NCBI GenBank assembly: GCA_021771715.1
Contig: JAETOO010000014.1
Coordinates: 1-64,000 of the forward strand
Direction: 5' to 3'
Source: Oscillospiraceae bacterium
GTDB lineage: Bacteria > Bacillota > Clostridia > Lachnospirales > Lachnospiraceae
DNA length: 64,000 bases
Made by a program: the position numbers and the translations under genes. Position 1 is the first letter of the stretch; each line of letters starts with the position of its first letter. Below the pieces are notes generated by a model. That model worked only from the letters and a program-made list of their open reading frames with translations, did no database searches and was not told the DNA's origin. Below are positions 15,131 to 23,300 of the stretch, piece after piece.

Positions 15131-15146
15131 GAAAGGAGTGATTCAT

Positions 15147-15317
15147 ATGATATTATTATCAGTGATATTATTGGCAACACTTATTGTAGCGGCGATTACG
15201 ATTGCTGTAGTAGGAACAGGCGGACTTGCGATCCTGCTGGTATTCGGCGACGCTATTGTTTGTATTGTCGGTATAGTAACTGTGATAAGTATCGTGAAAC
15301 ATCTGAGAGAAAAGTAA
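15147..15317 (+). CDS. Two-helix membrane microprotein (56 aa)
   Basis: Almost wholly hydrophobic: MILLSVILLATLIVAAITIA, then a Gly-rich turn and a second helix (ILLVFGDAIVCIVGIVTVI), ending in a basic KHLREK. AAAGGAG 7 bases before ATG 15147 decides this start over the in-frame ATG at 15099. Flanked by motif copy 7 and a terminator. Function unknown. Confidence 0.75.
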   Translation: MILLSVILLATLIVAAITIAVVGTGGLAILLVFGDAIVCIVGIVTVISIVKHLREK

Positions 15318-15318
15318 A

Positions 15319-15347
15319 GGGCTGGTATCAGCTCTTTCTTTTTTTTT
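15319..15347 (+). terminator. Intrinsic terminator
   Basis: GGGCTG, loop GTAT, CAGCTC, then TTTCTTTTTTTTT; the next motif copy begins 5 bases after. Confidence 0.88.
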
Positions 15348-15351
15348 GTGT

Positions 15352-15377
15352 CGCGAAAAAAGCAGTGGCTGTTATGG
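15352..15377 (+). promoter_or_regulatory. 26-bp phage motif, copy 8
   Basis: CGCGAA, N4, GCA, N4, CTGTTATGG; only 12 bases before GTG 15390, with the ribosome site GGAGGTG starting inside its 3' end. Confidence 0.75.
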
Positions 15378-15389
15378 AGGTGATGAAAA

Positions 15390-15545
15390 GTGAAGAAACC
15401 GAATATTGGATCAGTTGTAACATTTGTAGGCATCGTGACAGCATCCGTATTAGGTACGGTGTTTGAAACGGTACAGATGAAACATGCGGTTCGAACTGAG
15501 GTAGACAATCAACTGAATAACACTTCAGACAAAGAAGAGTCCTGA
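15390..15545 (+). CDS. 51-aa membrane microprotein, cassette gene
   Basis: GTG start behind GGAGGTGA. One hydrophobic helix (IGSVVTFVGIVTASVLGTVF) near the N-terminus and a polar tail ending Glu-Glu-Ser, with the TGA in a terminator loop. A textbook cassette: motif, 12-base leader, microprotein, stop-in-loop terminator. Function unknown. Confidence 0.75.
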   Translation: MKKPNIGSVVTFVGIVTASVLGTVFETVQMKHAVRTEVDNQLNNTSDKEES

Positions 15546-15564
15546 CACGGGCTCTTTTTTTTTT
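15537..15564 (+). terminator. Stop-in-loop terminator
   Basis: GAGTCC, loop TGACAC, GGGCTC, ten T; the loop TGA is the stop codon. Confidence 0.92.
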
Positions 15565-15580
15565 GGAGAGGAGAGCATTC

Positions 15581-15880
15581 ATGTATATGTCATGTACAAA
15601 CGAGTATGCGATAGCAGTTGTGCGAAAATATATTGCACGTTTGGGGTGGTTTGGCTTCGGAAAAGACGAACGATATGCCGAAACGCTTGCATATGAGCGA
15701 TGGGCTGCAAACGAGATTCTTACACTGCTAAAACTCAGAAGACGGGAGCCGCCGCTGACAGTGATCGAGGAATTTGCTGATAAGGTGAATAAATACTCGA
15801 CTTTTAACGCAAAAACATCATTTGCTTTTTCGACGGCTTATGACGTCGCCATAGATATTTTGGAAATATTCATAAAATGA
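15581..15880 (+). CDS. Hypothetical phage protein (99 aa)
   Basis: GGAGAGGAG lies 8 bases before ATG 15581. Helical protein with a YERWAANEILTLLKLRRREP segment; no family recognised. It begins right after a terminator without its own motif copy and runs into the next gene (13-base gap), so these two may form one unit fed by readthrough. Confidence 0.72.
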   Translation: MYMSCTNEYAIAVVRKYIARLGWFGFGKDERYAETLAYERWAANEILTLLKLRRREPPLTVIEEFADKVNKYSTFNAKTSFAFSTAYDVAIDILEIFIK

Positions 15881-15893
15881 AAGGAGCAAGAAA

Positions 15894-16718
15894 GTGAGCA
15901 AGGTAAATTTATCAAGAATGATTAACACGGTGACCAGCCAGTTGGCGAAGCATAGTCCTGAACTTCTTACAGGTCTTGGGATCGCCGGTATGATCACTGC
16001 AACTATATTGGCCGTAAAGGCAACACCTAAAGCGATCAAGAAGATGGATGAAGAAAAAGACAGACGAACACAGGAGAACATTAAAGCAGCCGAGGACTCC
16101 GGATCAGAAGAGGCAGCCGAGGTGAGTAAGCTTGATCCGATTGACATTGTGAAAGTCACATGGAAGTGTTATATTCCGGCCATCGTAACCGGTGTGGTAT
16201 CCATAGCGTGCCTGATCGGGGCAAGTTCTGTGAACGCGAATCGAAACGCTGCTTTGGCTGCGGCATACAGCTTATCCGAGACGGCCAGGATGGAATACAA
16301 AGACAAGGTAATTGAGACGCTCGGTGAAAAGAAAGAGCAGGAGATCCGAGATAAGGTGGCGCAGGATAAGGTTACGAACAATCCGGTACGGCAGAGCGAA
16401 GTGATTCTTACCGATCGAGGGGACACACTTTGCTATGACGCAATATGCGGGCGATATTTCAGATCTGATATCGACAAGATAAGACAGGCCGTGAACGAGC
16501 TGAATAAACGACTCATGAGCGAGATGTATATTTCTCTGAATGAGTTCTATTATGAGCTCGGATTGTTGGCGGTTGATATCGGCGAAGATGTTGGTTGGAA
16601 TGTAGACGATGGACTGATTGATGTAGATTTCAGTTCTACGTTGGCCGAGGATCGGACGCCTTGTCTTGTGCTGGATTATCGTTACGCTCCGAGATGGGAC
16701 TTCCGTAAATTATCATAA
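15894..16718 (+). CDS. DUF6353-like membrane protein, paralogue A
   Basis: A 274-aa protein with two membrane segments (LLTGLGIAGMITATILAVKA near 22-42 and IPAIVTGVVSIACLIGASSV near 90-110) separated by a charged loop, then a large soluble C-terminal domain with YISLNEFYYELGL and VGWNVDDGLIDVDF. This is the layout of the DUF6353 family common in Clostridia phages (recall). GTG start behind AAGGAG. The gene at 17960 encodes a clear paralogue with the same plan. The role is unknown; an envelope or superinfection role is possible. Confidence 0.7.
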   Translation: MSKVNLSRMINTVTSQLAKHSPELLTGLGIAGMITATILAVKATPKAIKKMDEEKDRRTQENIKAAEDSGSEEAAEVSKLDPIDIVKVTWKCYIPAIVTGVVSIACLIGASSVNANRNAALAAAYSLSETARMEYKDKVIETLGEKKEQEIRDKVAQDKVTNNPVRQSEVILTDRGDTLCYDAICGRYFRSDIDKIRQAVNELNKRLMSEMYISLNEFYYELGLLAVDIGEDVGWNVDDGLIDVDFSSTLAEDRTPCLVLDYRYAPRWDFRKLS

Positions 16719-16720
16719 CG

Positions 16721-16746
16721 CGCGAAATTTACATACCGTTTAATGA
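16721..16746 (+). promoter_or_regulatory. 26-bp phage motif, copy 9
   Basis: CGCGAA, N4, ACA, N4, GTTTAATGA; 34 bases before ATG 16781. Confidence 0.78.
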
Positions 16747-16780
16747 AAAGAAACCATTTTATCATAAGGAGGAATTTATC

Positions 16781-17056
16781 ATGGATGAGAGAAACGATGA
16801 GATGATGGAAGTTGTAACGGATGCTGAGGTATCTACGGAGAACAATGGGGTTTCAAGCGGAACCGTTGCGGTTGTAGCAGCGGCCTGTGTAGCCATCGGT
16901 GCTGCCGGAAGTTGGGTAGCAAAGAAGGCGAAGCGGCTGTATGATATGCACAAGGCGAAGAAGGAAACCAAGGAGAAGGTTGTGGATGCAAAGCCGGGCG
17001 ACTACCGTGAAGTTGATTCGGAGTCATCGGAAGATGATAAGAACGACGCGAAATAA
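16781..17056 (+). CDS. Single-pass membrane protein (91 aa)
   Basis: Acidic N-terminus, one Ala/Val-rich TM helix (VAVVAAACVAIGAAGSWVAKK, about 29-48), then a Lys-rich and finally acidic tail (DSESSEDDKNDAK). AAGGAGG before ATG. A degenerate motif-like sequence (17047-17070, spacer 2 bp short) overlaps its end, and a hairpin with T-tract follows at about 17074-17110. Unknown function. Confidence 0.75.
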   Translation: MDERNDEMMEVVTDAEVSTENNGVSSGTVAVVAAACVAIGAAGSWVAKKAKRLYDMHKAKKETKEKVVDAKPGDYREVDSESSEDDKNDAK

Positions 17057-17122
17057 AATGACTTCTATGAAAGGGAGAGTATCTTAACAGATGCTTTCTC
17101 TTTTTATTTTTGGAGGAGTGAT

Positions 17123-17314
17123 ATGAATTTATATTCTTATGTCGGGCCTGTCACCGAATTTGGGCGATGCATTGAAAACCGGTGGAGCGGGTCTACGTAT
17201 GCTCCTTCGGTAAAGAAAGCAAAGAATAACCTGAAGTATCAGTATAAAAAGAACCATAACAAAATTGCCACGGCGAGAATTGATTTACCGGGTGAGATAT
17301 TTTTGGTTGGGTAA
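17123..17314 (+). CDS. Conserved phage hypothetical protein (63 aa)
   Basis: Small basic protein with GRCIENRWSGSTYAPSVKKA, then NNLKYQYKKNHNK and a closing IDLPGEIFL; I recall the pattern from many Clostridia phage genomes without function. GGAGGAG before ATG. Followed after 12 bases by the next gene. Confidence 0.72.
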   Translation: MNLYSYVGPVTEFGRCIENRWSGSTYAPSVKKAKNNLKYQYKKNHNKIATARIDLPGEIFLVG

Positions 17315-17326
17315 AGGAGCTTGAGA

Positions 17327-17935
17327 ATGGAAGAATACAAGTCAAATTCCTATCGTTCGAAGGAGCAGAAGAGCGGAAGGACAGAGGAAAGACCAAAAAG
17401 AGAAAAAATCGTAACCGGAGGTGTACAGTCCAGGAAGAAATCGACGCTGCGGAAGTTTACAGATCTGTTTGTAGCTGAGGATTTCGCCACCATGAAGCGT
17501 TATTTAATCTCCGATTTGATCATTCCTAAAGCAAAGGAAGTAATTTCGGAAGGAATCGACAGTATTTTGTATGGCGAAGGTGCCCGCAAGAAGCAGAAAC
17601 AGTCGAATCGGACGCCGTACAGAAGTTACTGGGAGAAGCAGAACGAGCCATCTGGTCCGTCTACTTTTAGGTCTGGAACTGGAGGATATGAGCTTGACGA
17701 CATCATCTTGAACAGCAGGGGTGACGCTGAGCAGGTGCTGATTCAGATGGATGATATTGTCGAGTCGTACGGAGTTGTCAGTGTAGCAGATCTTTATGAT
17801 CTGGTTGGTATCACAACAAACAATTATATGGATTGTAAATACGGATGGACAACAAACATTCGTAATGCGTCCGTCGTCAGGGGGAGACAGGGCGGATATA
17901 TGCTTAAATTCCCCAGACCAATGCCAATAAATTAA
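17327..17935 (+). CDS. Conserved phage hypothetical protein (202 aa)
   Basis: A charged N-terminal 50 residues, a middle segment (YLISDLIIPKAKEVISEGID) that precedes a Gly/Ser-rich linker, and a compact C-terminal domain (VESYGVVSVADLYDLVG, CKYGWTTNIRNA, RGRQGGYMLKFP). No catalytic motif recognised. GGAG 7 bases before ATG 17327 decides the start over TTG 17321. Translationally close to the genes on both sides. Confidence 0.75.
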   Translation: MEEYKSNSYRSKEQKSGRTEERPKREKIVTGGVQSRKKSTLRKFTDLFVAEDFATMKRYLISDLIIPKAKEVISEGIDSILYGEGARKKQKQSNRTPYRSYWEKQNEPSGPSTFRSGTGGYELDDIILNSRGDAEQVLIQMDDIVESYGVVSVADLYDLVGITTNNYMDCKYGWTTNIRNASVVRGRQGGYMLKFPRPMPIN

Positions 17936-17959
17936 AAAATGATAAAGGAGATTATGGAT

Positions 17960-18877
17960 ATGAAAATGTCAGCAGTAATAAAGTCGTTAGACCGTTCGGT
18001 AAATAGATTTGGTTTTCAGATGAAGAAATGCAGCCCTGAGATCCTGGTTGCGGTCGGGATCGTTGGAGTAGTTGTCAGCACCGTAATGGCATGCAAAGCG
18101 AGTATGAAGGTGGATGAGGTTCTGGATAAGCACAAGGAGAAGGTCGACGACATCCACGAGCAGGCTGCCGAGAAGCAGGAGGAGTGCAGCGGAAAGGAAA
18201 CAACTGTTGTGTACGCTTCGACAGGCATTAAGCTTGCAAAACTGTATGCTCCGTCTGTCGTGCTCGGCGTGATGTCAGTAGGGTGTATTCTGACGTCGCA
18301 CAAAATCCTTTGTAAGAGAAACGTTGCTCTGGCGAGTGCTTATGCGACGATTGATAAGAGTTATAAAGAATACCGCAGCAGAGTTGCCGAGCGGTTCGGT
18401 GACGAGGTGGAGACTGAGATCCGTCACAACATCAGATCCGAAGAGGTACAGGAGACCGTTGTAGACGAGGACGGGAAAGAAAAGACGGTGACTAAGACAA
18501 GAAAGATCTTTGCCGGTGAGTCTTTCAGTGACTATTCCAGAGTCTTTGAGCGGGGGAACAAAATCTGGGAACCGGTATTGGACTACAATCTTATGTTTTT
18601 GAATCAGGTCATTGCCTCCGCGAATAGTCGGCTTAGAGCAAACGGCTATCTGTTTTTGAATGATGTGTACGAGGATCTCGGCTTCGATAAAACAGTGGCC
18701 GGTCAGTGCGTTGGTTGGACGTATAAGCCGGATGATCCGACGGGCGACAATCTGGTAGACATCAAACACGTAGTCGTAGATATGGCGAACGAATACGGCG
18801 GCTACGACAAAGCAATCATCCTGGATTTCAACGTGGATGGCGATATTCTGCATCGCGCTGGGCTGGAGTCCATTTAA
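17960..18877 (+). CDS. DUF6353-like membrane protein, paralogue B
   Basis: Same plan as the protein at 15894: TM1 (ILVAVGIVGVVVSTVMACKA), coiled charged region, TM2 (LYAPSVVLGVMSVGCILTSHK), an NVALASAYATIDKSYKEYR segment matching the paralogue's NAALAAAYSLSETARMEYK, and a soluble domain with YLFLNDVYEDLGF matching YISLNEFYYELGL. AAAGGAG lies 9 bases before ATG 17960; upstream ATGs at 17939 and 17954 are too near or before the site. Two diverged copies in one phage suggest a partnered or hetero-oligomeric role (inference). Confidence 0.72.
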   Translation: MKMSAVIKSLDRSVNRFGFQMKKCSPEILVAVGIVGVVVSTVMACKASMKVDEVLDKHKEKVDDIHEQAAEKQEECSGKETTVVYASTGIKLAKLYAPSVVLGVMSVGCILTSHKILCKRNVALASAYATIDKSYKEYRSRVAERFGDEVETEIRHNIRSEEVQETVVDEDGKEKTVTKTRKIFAGESFSDYSRVFERGNKIWEPVLDYNLMFLNQVIASANSRLRANGYLFLNDVYEDLGFDKTVAGQCVGWTYKPDDPTGDNLVDIKHVVVDMANEYGGYDKAIILDFNVDGDILHRAGLESI

Positions 18878-18917
18878 CGTGTAACACCGTAAGTTTCATC
18901 AGAGGGGAGGTGAATCT

Positions 18918-19010
18918 ATGAATACTTTAGTATCGTATGTTTTTGCGGCTATTTCTGGAGTCTGCTTTATCAAGGGTCTTGTAATTCTGGCTGACGGAAG
19001 GAGGCGTTGA
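18918..19010 (+). CDS. 30-aa membrane microprotein
   Basis: GGGGAGGTG lies 6 bases before ATG. The peptide (MNTLVSYVFAAISG, VCFIKGLVILADGRRR) is one hydrophobic helix with a strongly basic end. Its last codons carry the GGAAGGAGG site of the next gene, so translation is coupled. Unknown function. Confidence 0.7.
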   Translation: MNTLVSYVFAAISGVCFIKGLVILADGRRR

Positions 19011-19013
19011 ACA

Positions 19014-19178
19014 GTGGAAGAAATTGATAATATCATCTCAATTCTTGATTATTCATTAAACACAAAACGGAAATGTCATATTGTGGGCGGCCTGCTGTTG
19101 AGCATATCTCTTCTCTTCGGCGGGCTGTCTTTTACTGTCATGACAATAAAAAAGGAGGACGAACAGGAAGATGAGTAA
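19014..19178 (+). CDS. 54-aa single-TM microprotein
   Basis: GTG start 3 bases after the preceding stop, behind AAGGAGG. A polar N-terminus, one TM helix (IVGGLLLSISLLFGGLSFTV) and an acidic C-terminal tail. It overlaps the next start at 19171 by 8 bases. Unknown function. Confidence 0.65.
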   Translation: MEEIDNIISILDYSLNTKRKCHIVGGLLLSISLLFGGLSFTVMTIKKEDEQEDE

Positions 19179-19746
19179 AATGTCAGGGTTGTTTATATTT
19201 GCGCTGGGGACAGTAACCGGAGCTGCAACGGCTTATATCATCACCAAGGCCAAGTACGAGAAGATCGTGCAGGACGAGATTGATTCTGTAAGAGAGTCTT
19301 TTGAGCGGTGTGAACGAAGAAGAAAAGAAGCGGTCGAGAGGCGAGCAGAAGAGAAAGACGAGCGATGCGAATACGCGAAAAAAGCGGCGGCCTATACAAG
19401 ATATTCAGGACGCTCGAGAAAGGACGTGGAAAAAGAAATGGAGAAGAAAATGGCGAATATGCCGTACGTGATCACCCCGGATGAGTTCGGTGAGCTGCCG
19501 GATTACGATACCGTTACACTGACCTATTATGCGGATGAGGTGCTTTCGGATGACATGGAGGAACTGGTGGACGATATCGAGGAAACTGTCGGTGCGGTCG
19601 CGTTGAACCGGTTTGGCGAGTATGAAGACGATGCGGTCTATGTGAGGAATGATGTTCGGAAGGTTGATTACGAGATCCTTCGTGACGAGAGGACTTATGC
19701 ATCCGTCGTCGGCCATAACGTTTATGGTTCAAGAACGGAGGATTAA
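19171..19746 (+). CDS. Membrane-anchored coiled-coil phage protein (191 aa)
   Basis: An N-terminal TM anchor (FIFALGTVTGAATAYIITKA, 8-27) is followed by about 70 charged residues likely to form a coiled coil (ERRRKEAVERRAEEKDER) and an acidic globular domain with PYVITPDEFGELPDYDTVTL. AAAAAGGAGG lies upstream in the previous gene. The C-terminal module recurs in Clostridia phages (recall). Unknown function. Confidence 0.75.
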   Translation: MSKMSGLFIFALGTVTGAATAYIITKAKYEKIVQDEIDSVRESFERCERRRKEAVERRAEEKDERCEYAKKAAAYTRYSGRSRKDVEKEMEKKMANMPYVITPDEFGELPDYDTVTLTYYADEVLSDDMEELVDDIEETVGAVALNRFGEYEDDAVYVRNDVRKVDYEILRDERTYASVVGHNVYGSRTED

Positions 19747-20288
19747 TGACACATAATGCAATGAGTAAAACATATTTTGATTGGCTCTGCGCGTTGGTGC
19801 CACCAGAAAGGCACGGGCATAAAGTGTCGTATAAGCTGCTTAGACTGCTGTTCGATACCGATTTTACATATACAATCGAGAATGATAAAAATCGTGCTGC
19901 GGACGGTGTGTATCTTCGGTATCGGTTTGCGATTGACTTCGGGTATGGGGATGTTGAACCTTATCTGAATGGGCCCTGCACGGTGCTCGAGATGATGGTG
20001 GCTCTGGCCGTACGATGCGAAGAGCACATTATGGACGATCCGGATATGGGTAATCGTACCGGACATTGGTTCTGGTCAATGATAGATAGCATGGGACTCG
20101 GCTATGTTCGCGATTCATCGTTTCGTGCTTATGCAGTTGAGGAAGCGGTCGATCGGTTCTTAAATCGTGACTACGAGCCGAACGGAAAAGGCGGATTGTT
20201 TACGATCAAGAATTGCCGGTACGATTTGAGGGATGTCGAGATCTGGTATCAGATGTGCTGGTATCTGGATGAGATTTTGAGAAGTTGA
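19746..20288 (+). CDS. Conserved phage hypothetical protein (180 aa)
   Basis: ATG overlaps the previous stop (TAATG), with GGAGG upstream. The region VALAVRCEEHIMDDPDMG then NRTGHWFWSMIDSMGLG is distinctive and, from memory, conserved next to replication genes of gut phages. No catalytic motif known. It lies directly before the replication protein and is probably co-expressed with it. Confidence 0.75.
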   Translation: MTHNAMSKTYFDWLCALVPPERHGHKVSYKLLRLLFDTDFTYTIENDKNRAADGVYLRYRFAIDFGYGDVEPYLNGPCTVLEMMVALAVRCEEHIMDDPDMGNRTGHWFWSMIDSMGLGYVRDSSFRAYAVEEAVDRFLNRDYEPNGKGGLFTIKNCRYDLRDVEIWYQMCWYLDEILRS

Positions 20289-20307
20289 AAGGAGTTAGGA
20301 AAATGAA

Positions 20308-23300
20308 ATGGTCGATTTCTTAAGGATTTCTTACCGTACTGTAAAAGGCGGAACGGTGGAAATCTATCCTAAATTTGTTATCTGCAGGACCACGGACCTT
20401 ATGATACGGGGCGGAGACTTCTATGCGATTTGGCTGGAAGAAATGGGGCTGTGGTCCACAGATGAACAGGATGCTTTACGTCTTATCGACCGAGAACTGG
20501 ATTGCTTCATGAAAGAGCATCGAGACAAGTTTGATTGCAATGTGCGGGTGCTCTACATGTGGGATTCAGAGACCGGAATGATAGACAAGTGGCATAGATA
20601 TTGTCAGAAACAGATGCGTGATTCATTTCATACGCTGGATGACAAGCTTATATTTTCCAATGTCGAGACGAAGAAGGAAGATTATGCCAGCAAAAAGCTC
20701 TCTTACCCACTCGAGAGAGGCGATATATCTGCTTATGACAAGCTGATATCTACGCTGTACTCACCAGAAGAACGAAGGAAGATCGAGTGGGCGATTGGAG
20801 CTATTGTTTGCGGTGACTCGAAGCATATTCAAAAGTTCATGGTTCTTTATGGATCGGTCGGGACGGGTAAGTCAACAATCATTAGTATCATGGAACAGCT
20901 TTTTGAGGGGTATTGCTCTGTGTTTGATGCAAAAGCTCTTGGATCAGCGAGTAATGTGTTTGCGTTGGAGTCGTTCAAGTCTAATCCTCTGGTTGCGATA
21001 CAGCACGATGGCGATTTATCCAGAATTGAGGATAACACAAGACTGAACAGCCTGGTTTCTCACGAGATAATGACCGTGAACGAGAAATTCAAATCCGCGT
21101 ACTCAAACAAATTCAAGAGCTTTTTGATCATAGGCACAAACAAACCGGTTAAGATCACCGACGCGAAGTCTGGTTTGATCCGACGACTGATTGATGTCAC
21201 ACCATCGGGAGATAGGCTGAGTAAAGTAGAATATGATCACGTCATAAAACAAGTCAAGTTCGAGCTTGGGGCGATCGCTTACCATTGTCAAAATGTATAT
21301 TTGAGCAACCCTGGTATGTATGACAGCTATATTCCAGTCCGGATGCTGAGCGCTTCTAATGACTTCTACAATTTCATTTCAGATGCATATTTCAGATTAA
21401 AGGAGGCAGACAGCGTAACGTTAAAGGCGGCGTGGGAGATGTACAAAACGTATTGTGAAGATGCCAAAGTCCCACATCCGTTTTCTCAGAGAGTGTTTAA
21501 GGAAGAGCTGCAGAACTACTTCCGTGAGTTCCGGGATCGGGATCAGTTGGCTGACGGCACTCGAGTACGGAGCAATTTTGTCGGGTTTTTGAGCGAGAAA
21601 TTCATGGCCCCGGATCAGACGGTCGAAGAGACAGCTCCGTATCGGATTGAGTTTGGTGGTTATCCATCCATGTTTGACAGCACATGCGCAGGGTGTATCG
21701 CCCAGTACGCGACGGAAAACGAAACTCCAATGAAGCCCTGGGATAAAGTAAGCACTACGCTGTCTGATCTGGACACATCAAAGTTGCATTATGCCAAAGT
21801 ACCCGAGAACCACATTGTCATAGACTTTGATATTCCAGATGAGAACGGCGAGAAATGCTACGAACGAAATCTCGAGGCCGCTAGTAAATGGCCGCCAACA
21901 TATGCGGAGCTGAGCAAAAGCGGGCGGGGCATCCACCTGCATTATATTTACACCGGTGATGTTTCGAAGCTGAATCGGGTGTATGCAGATCACATCGAGA
22001 TAAAGGTGTTTTCTGGGAAGAGCTCGTTAAGACGCAAATTGACAAAATGCAATAACTTGCCGATTGCGACGATCAGTTCTGGGCTTCCGCTGAAAGGAGA
22101 CAAGAAGATGATAAATTTTGATTCGGTACGAAGTGAGAAAGGACTCCGGACACAAATCAAACGAAATCTCAACAAAGAGATTCATGCCGCCACAAAACCA
22201 AGCATGGATTTCATTTACAAGATTCTGGAAGATGCATACGCCAGCGGCCTGCATTACGATGTGACAGATATGCGCGGCGCGGTATTGGCTTTTGCCGCGA
22301 ATAGTACACACCAGGCGGATTATTGCATCAAGCTTGTGAATCGGATGAAGTTCAAGTCTGATGAAGCTTCCGAGCCGGATAAAGATGAATACGATAAACT
22401 GGTTTTCTATGACATCGAGGTTTTTCCGAATCTACTCTTAGTGAACTGGAAGATCGAGGGTGAGGACAAGCCTGTAGTCCGTATGATTAATCCTTCGCCC
22501 GCAGAGATCGAGCGACTTCTGAAATTTCGTCTGGTTGGTTTTAACTGCAGGCGATATGACAATCATATCGTGTATGCGCGACTTATGGGGTATACAGTCG
22601 AGCAGATCTATAAGCTTTCGCAGCGAATTATCTCCGGAGACAGAGATGCGTTCTTTGGGGAAGCTTATAACGTGTCTTATACAGATGTGTATGATTTCGC
22701 TTCGTCCGTGAATAAAAAGAGTCTGAAAAAGCTTGAGATCGAGATGGGCATTCACCATCAAGAGCTCGGTCTGCCCTGGGACCAGCCTGTGCCGGAGGAA
22801 CTGTGGGAGAAAGTAGCAGAATATTGTGACAACGATGTTATTGCCACTGAAGCAGCGTTTCATTATCTCAAAGCAGATTGGACAGCAAGACAGATTCTGG
22901 CTGATTTGGCTGGAATGACCGTAAACGACACGACCAACTCACTGACCACCAGAATTATATTTGGAGGGAATAAGCACCCGCAAGATCAATTTCGCTACCG
23001 CAATCTTGCAGAACCGGTTTACGATCTGGACGATGAAACGATGGAGTTCTTAAATGAAGCTTGTCCAGGTATGACTGTCGAACCTTTTGGCGAGGAAGAA
23101 AGTCTACTTCCATATTTCCCAGGATACAAGTTCGAAAATGGTGTTTCGACTTATATGGATTTCAATGAGAACAATCCGAATCCGTTGTATAGGAAGGTTG
23201 GGGAAGGTGGATGTGTCTATGCGGAGCCGGGTATGTACGGAAATGTTGCTTTACTGGACATTGCTTCTCAGCATCCGCACAGTGCAATCGCCGAGTGTTT

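Noticed and set aside
17047-17070. Further copy of the 26-bp motif
   Set aside because: CGCGAA and ATGA are present but the spacing is 2 bp short and the CA core is shifted; kept only as degenerate. Sequences at 11938 and 31438 are similar near-misses.
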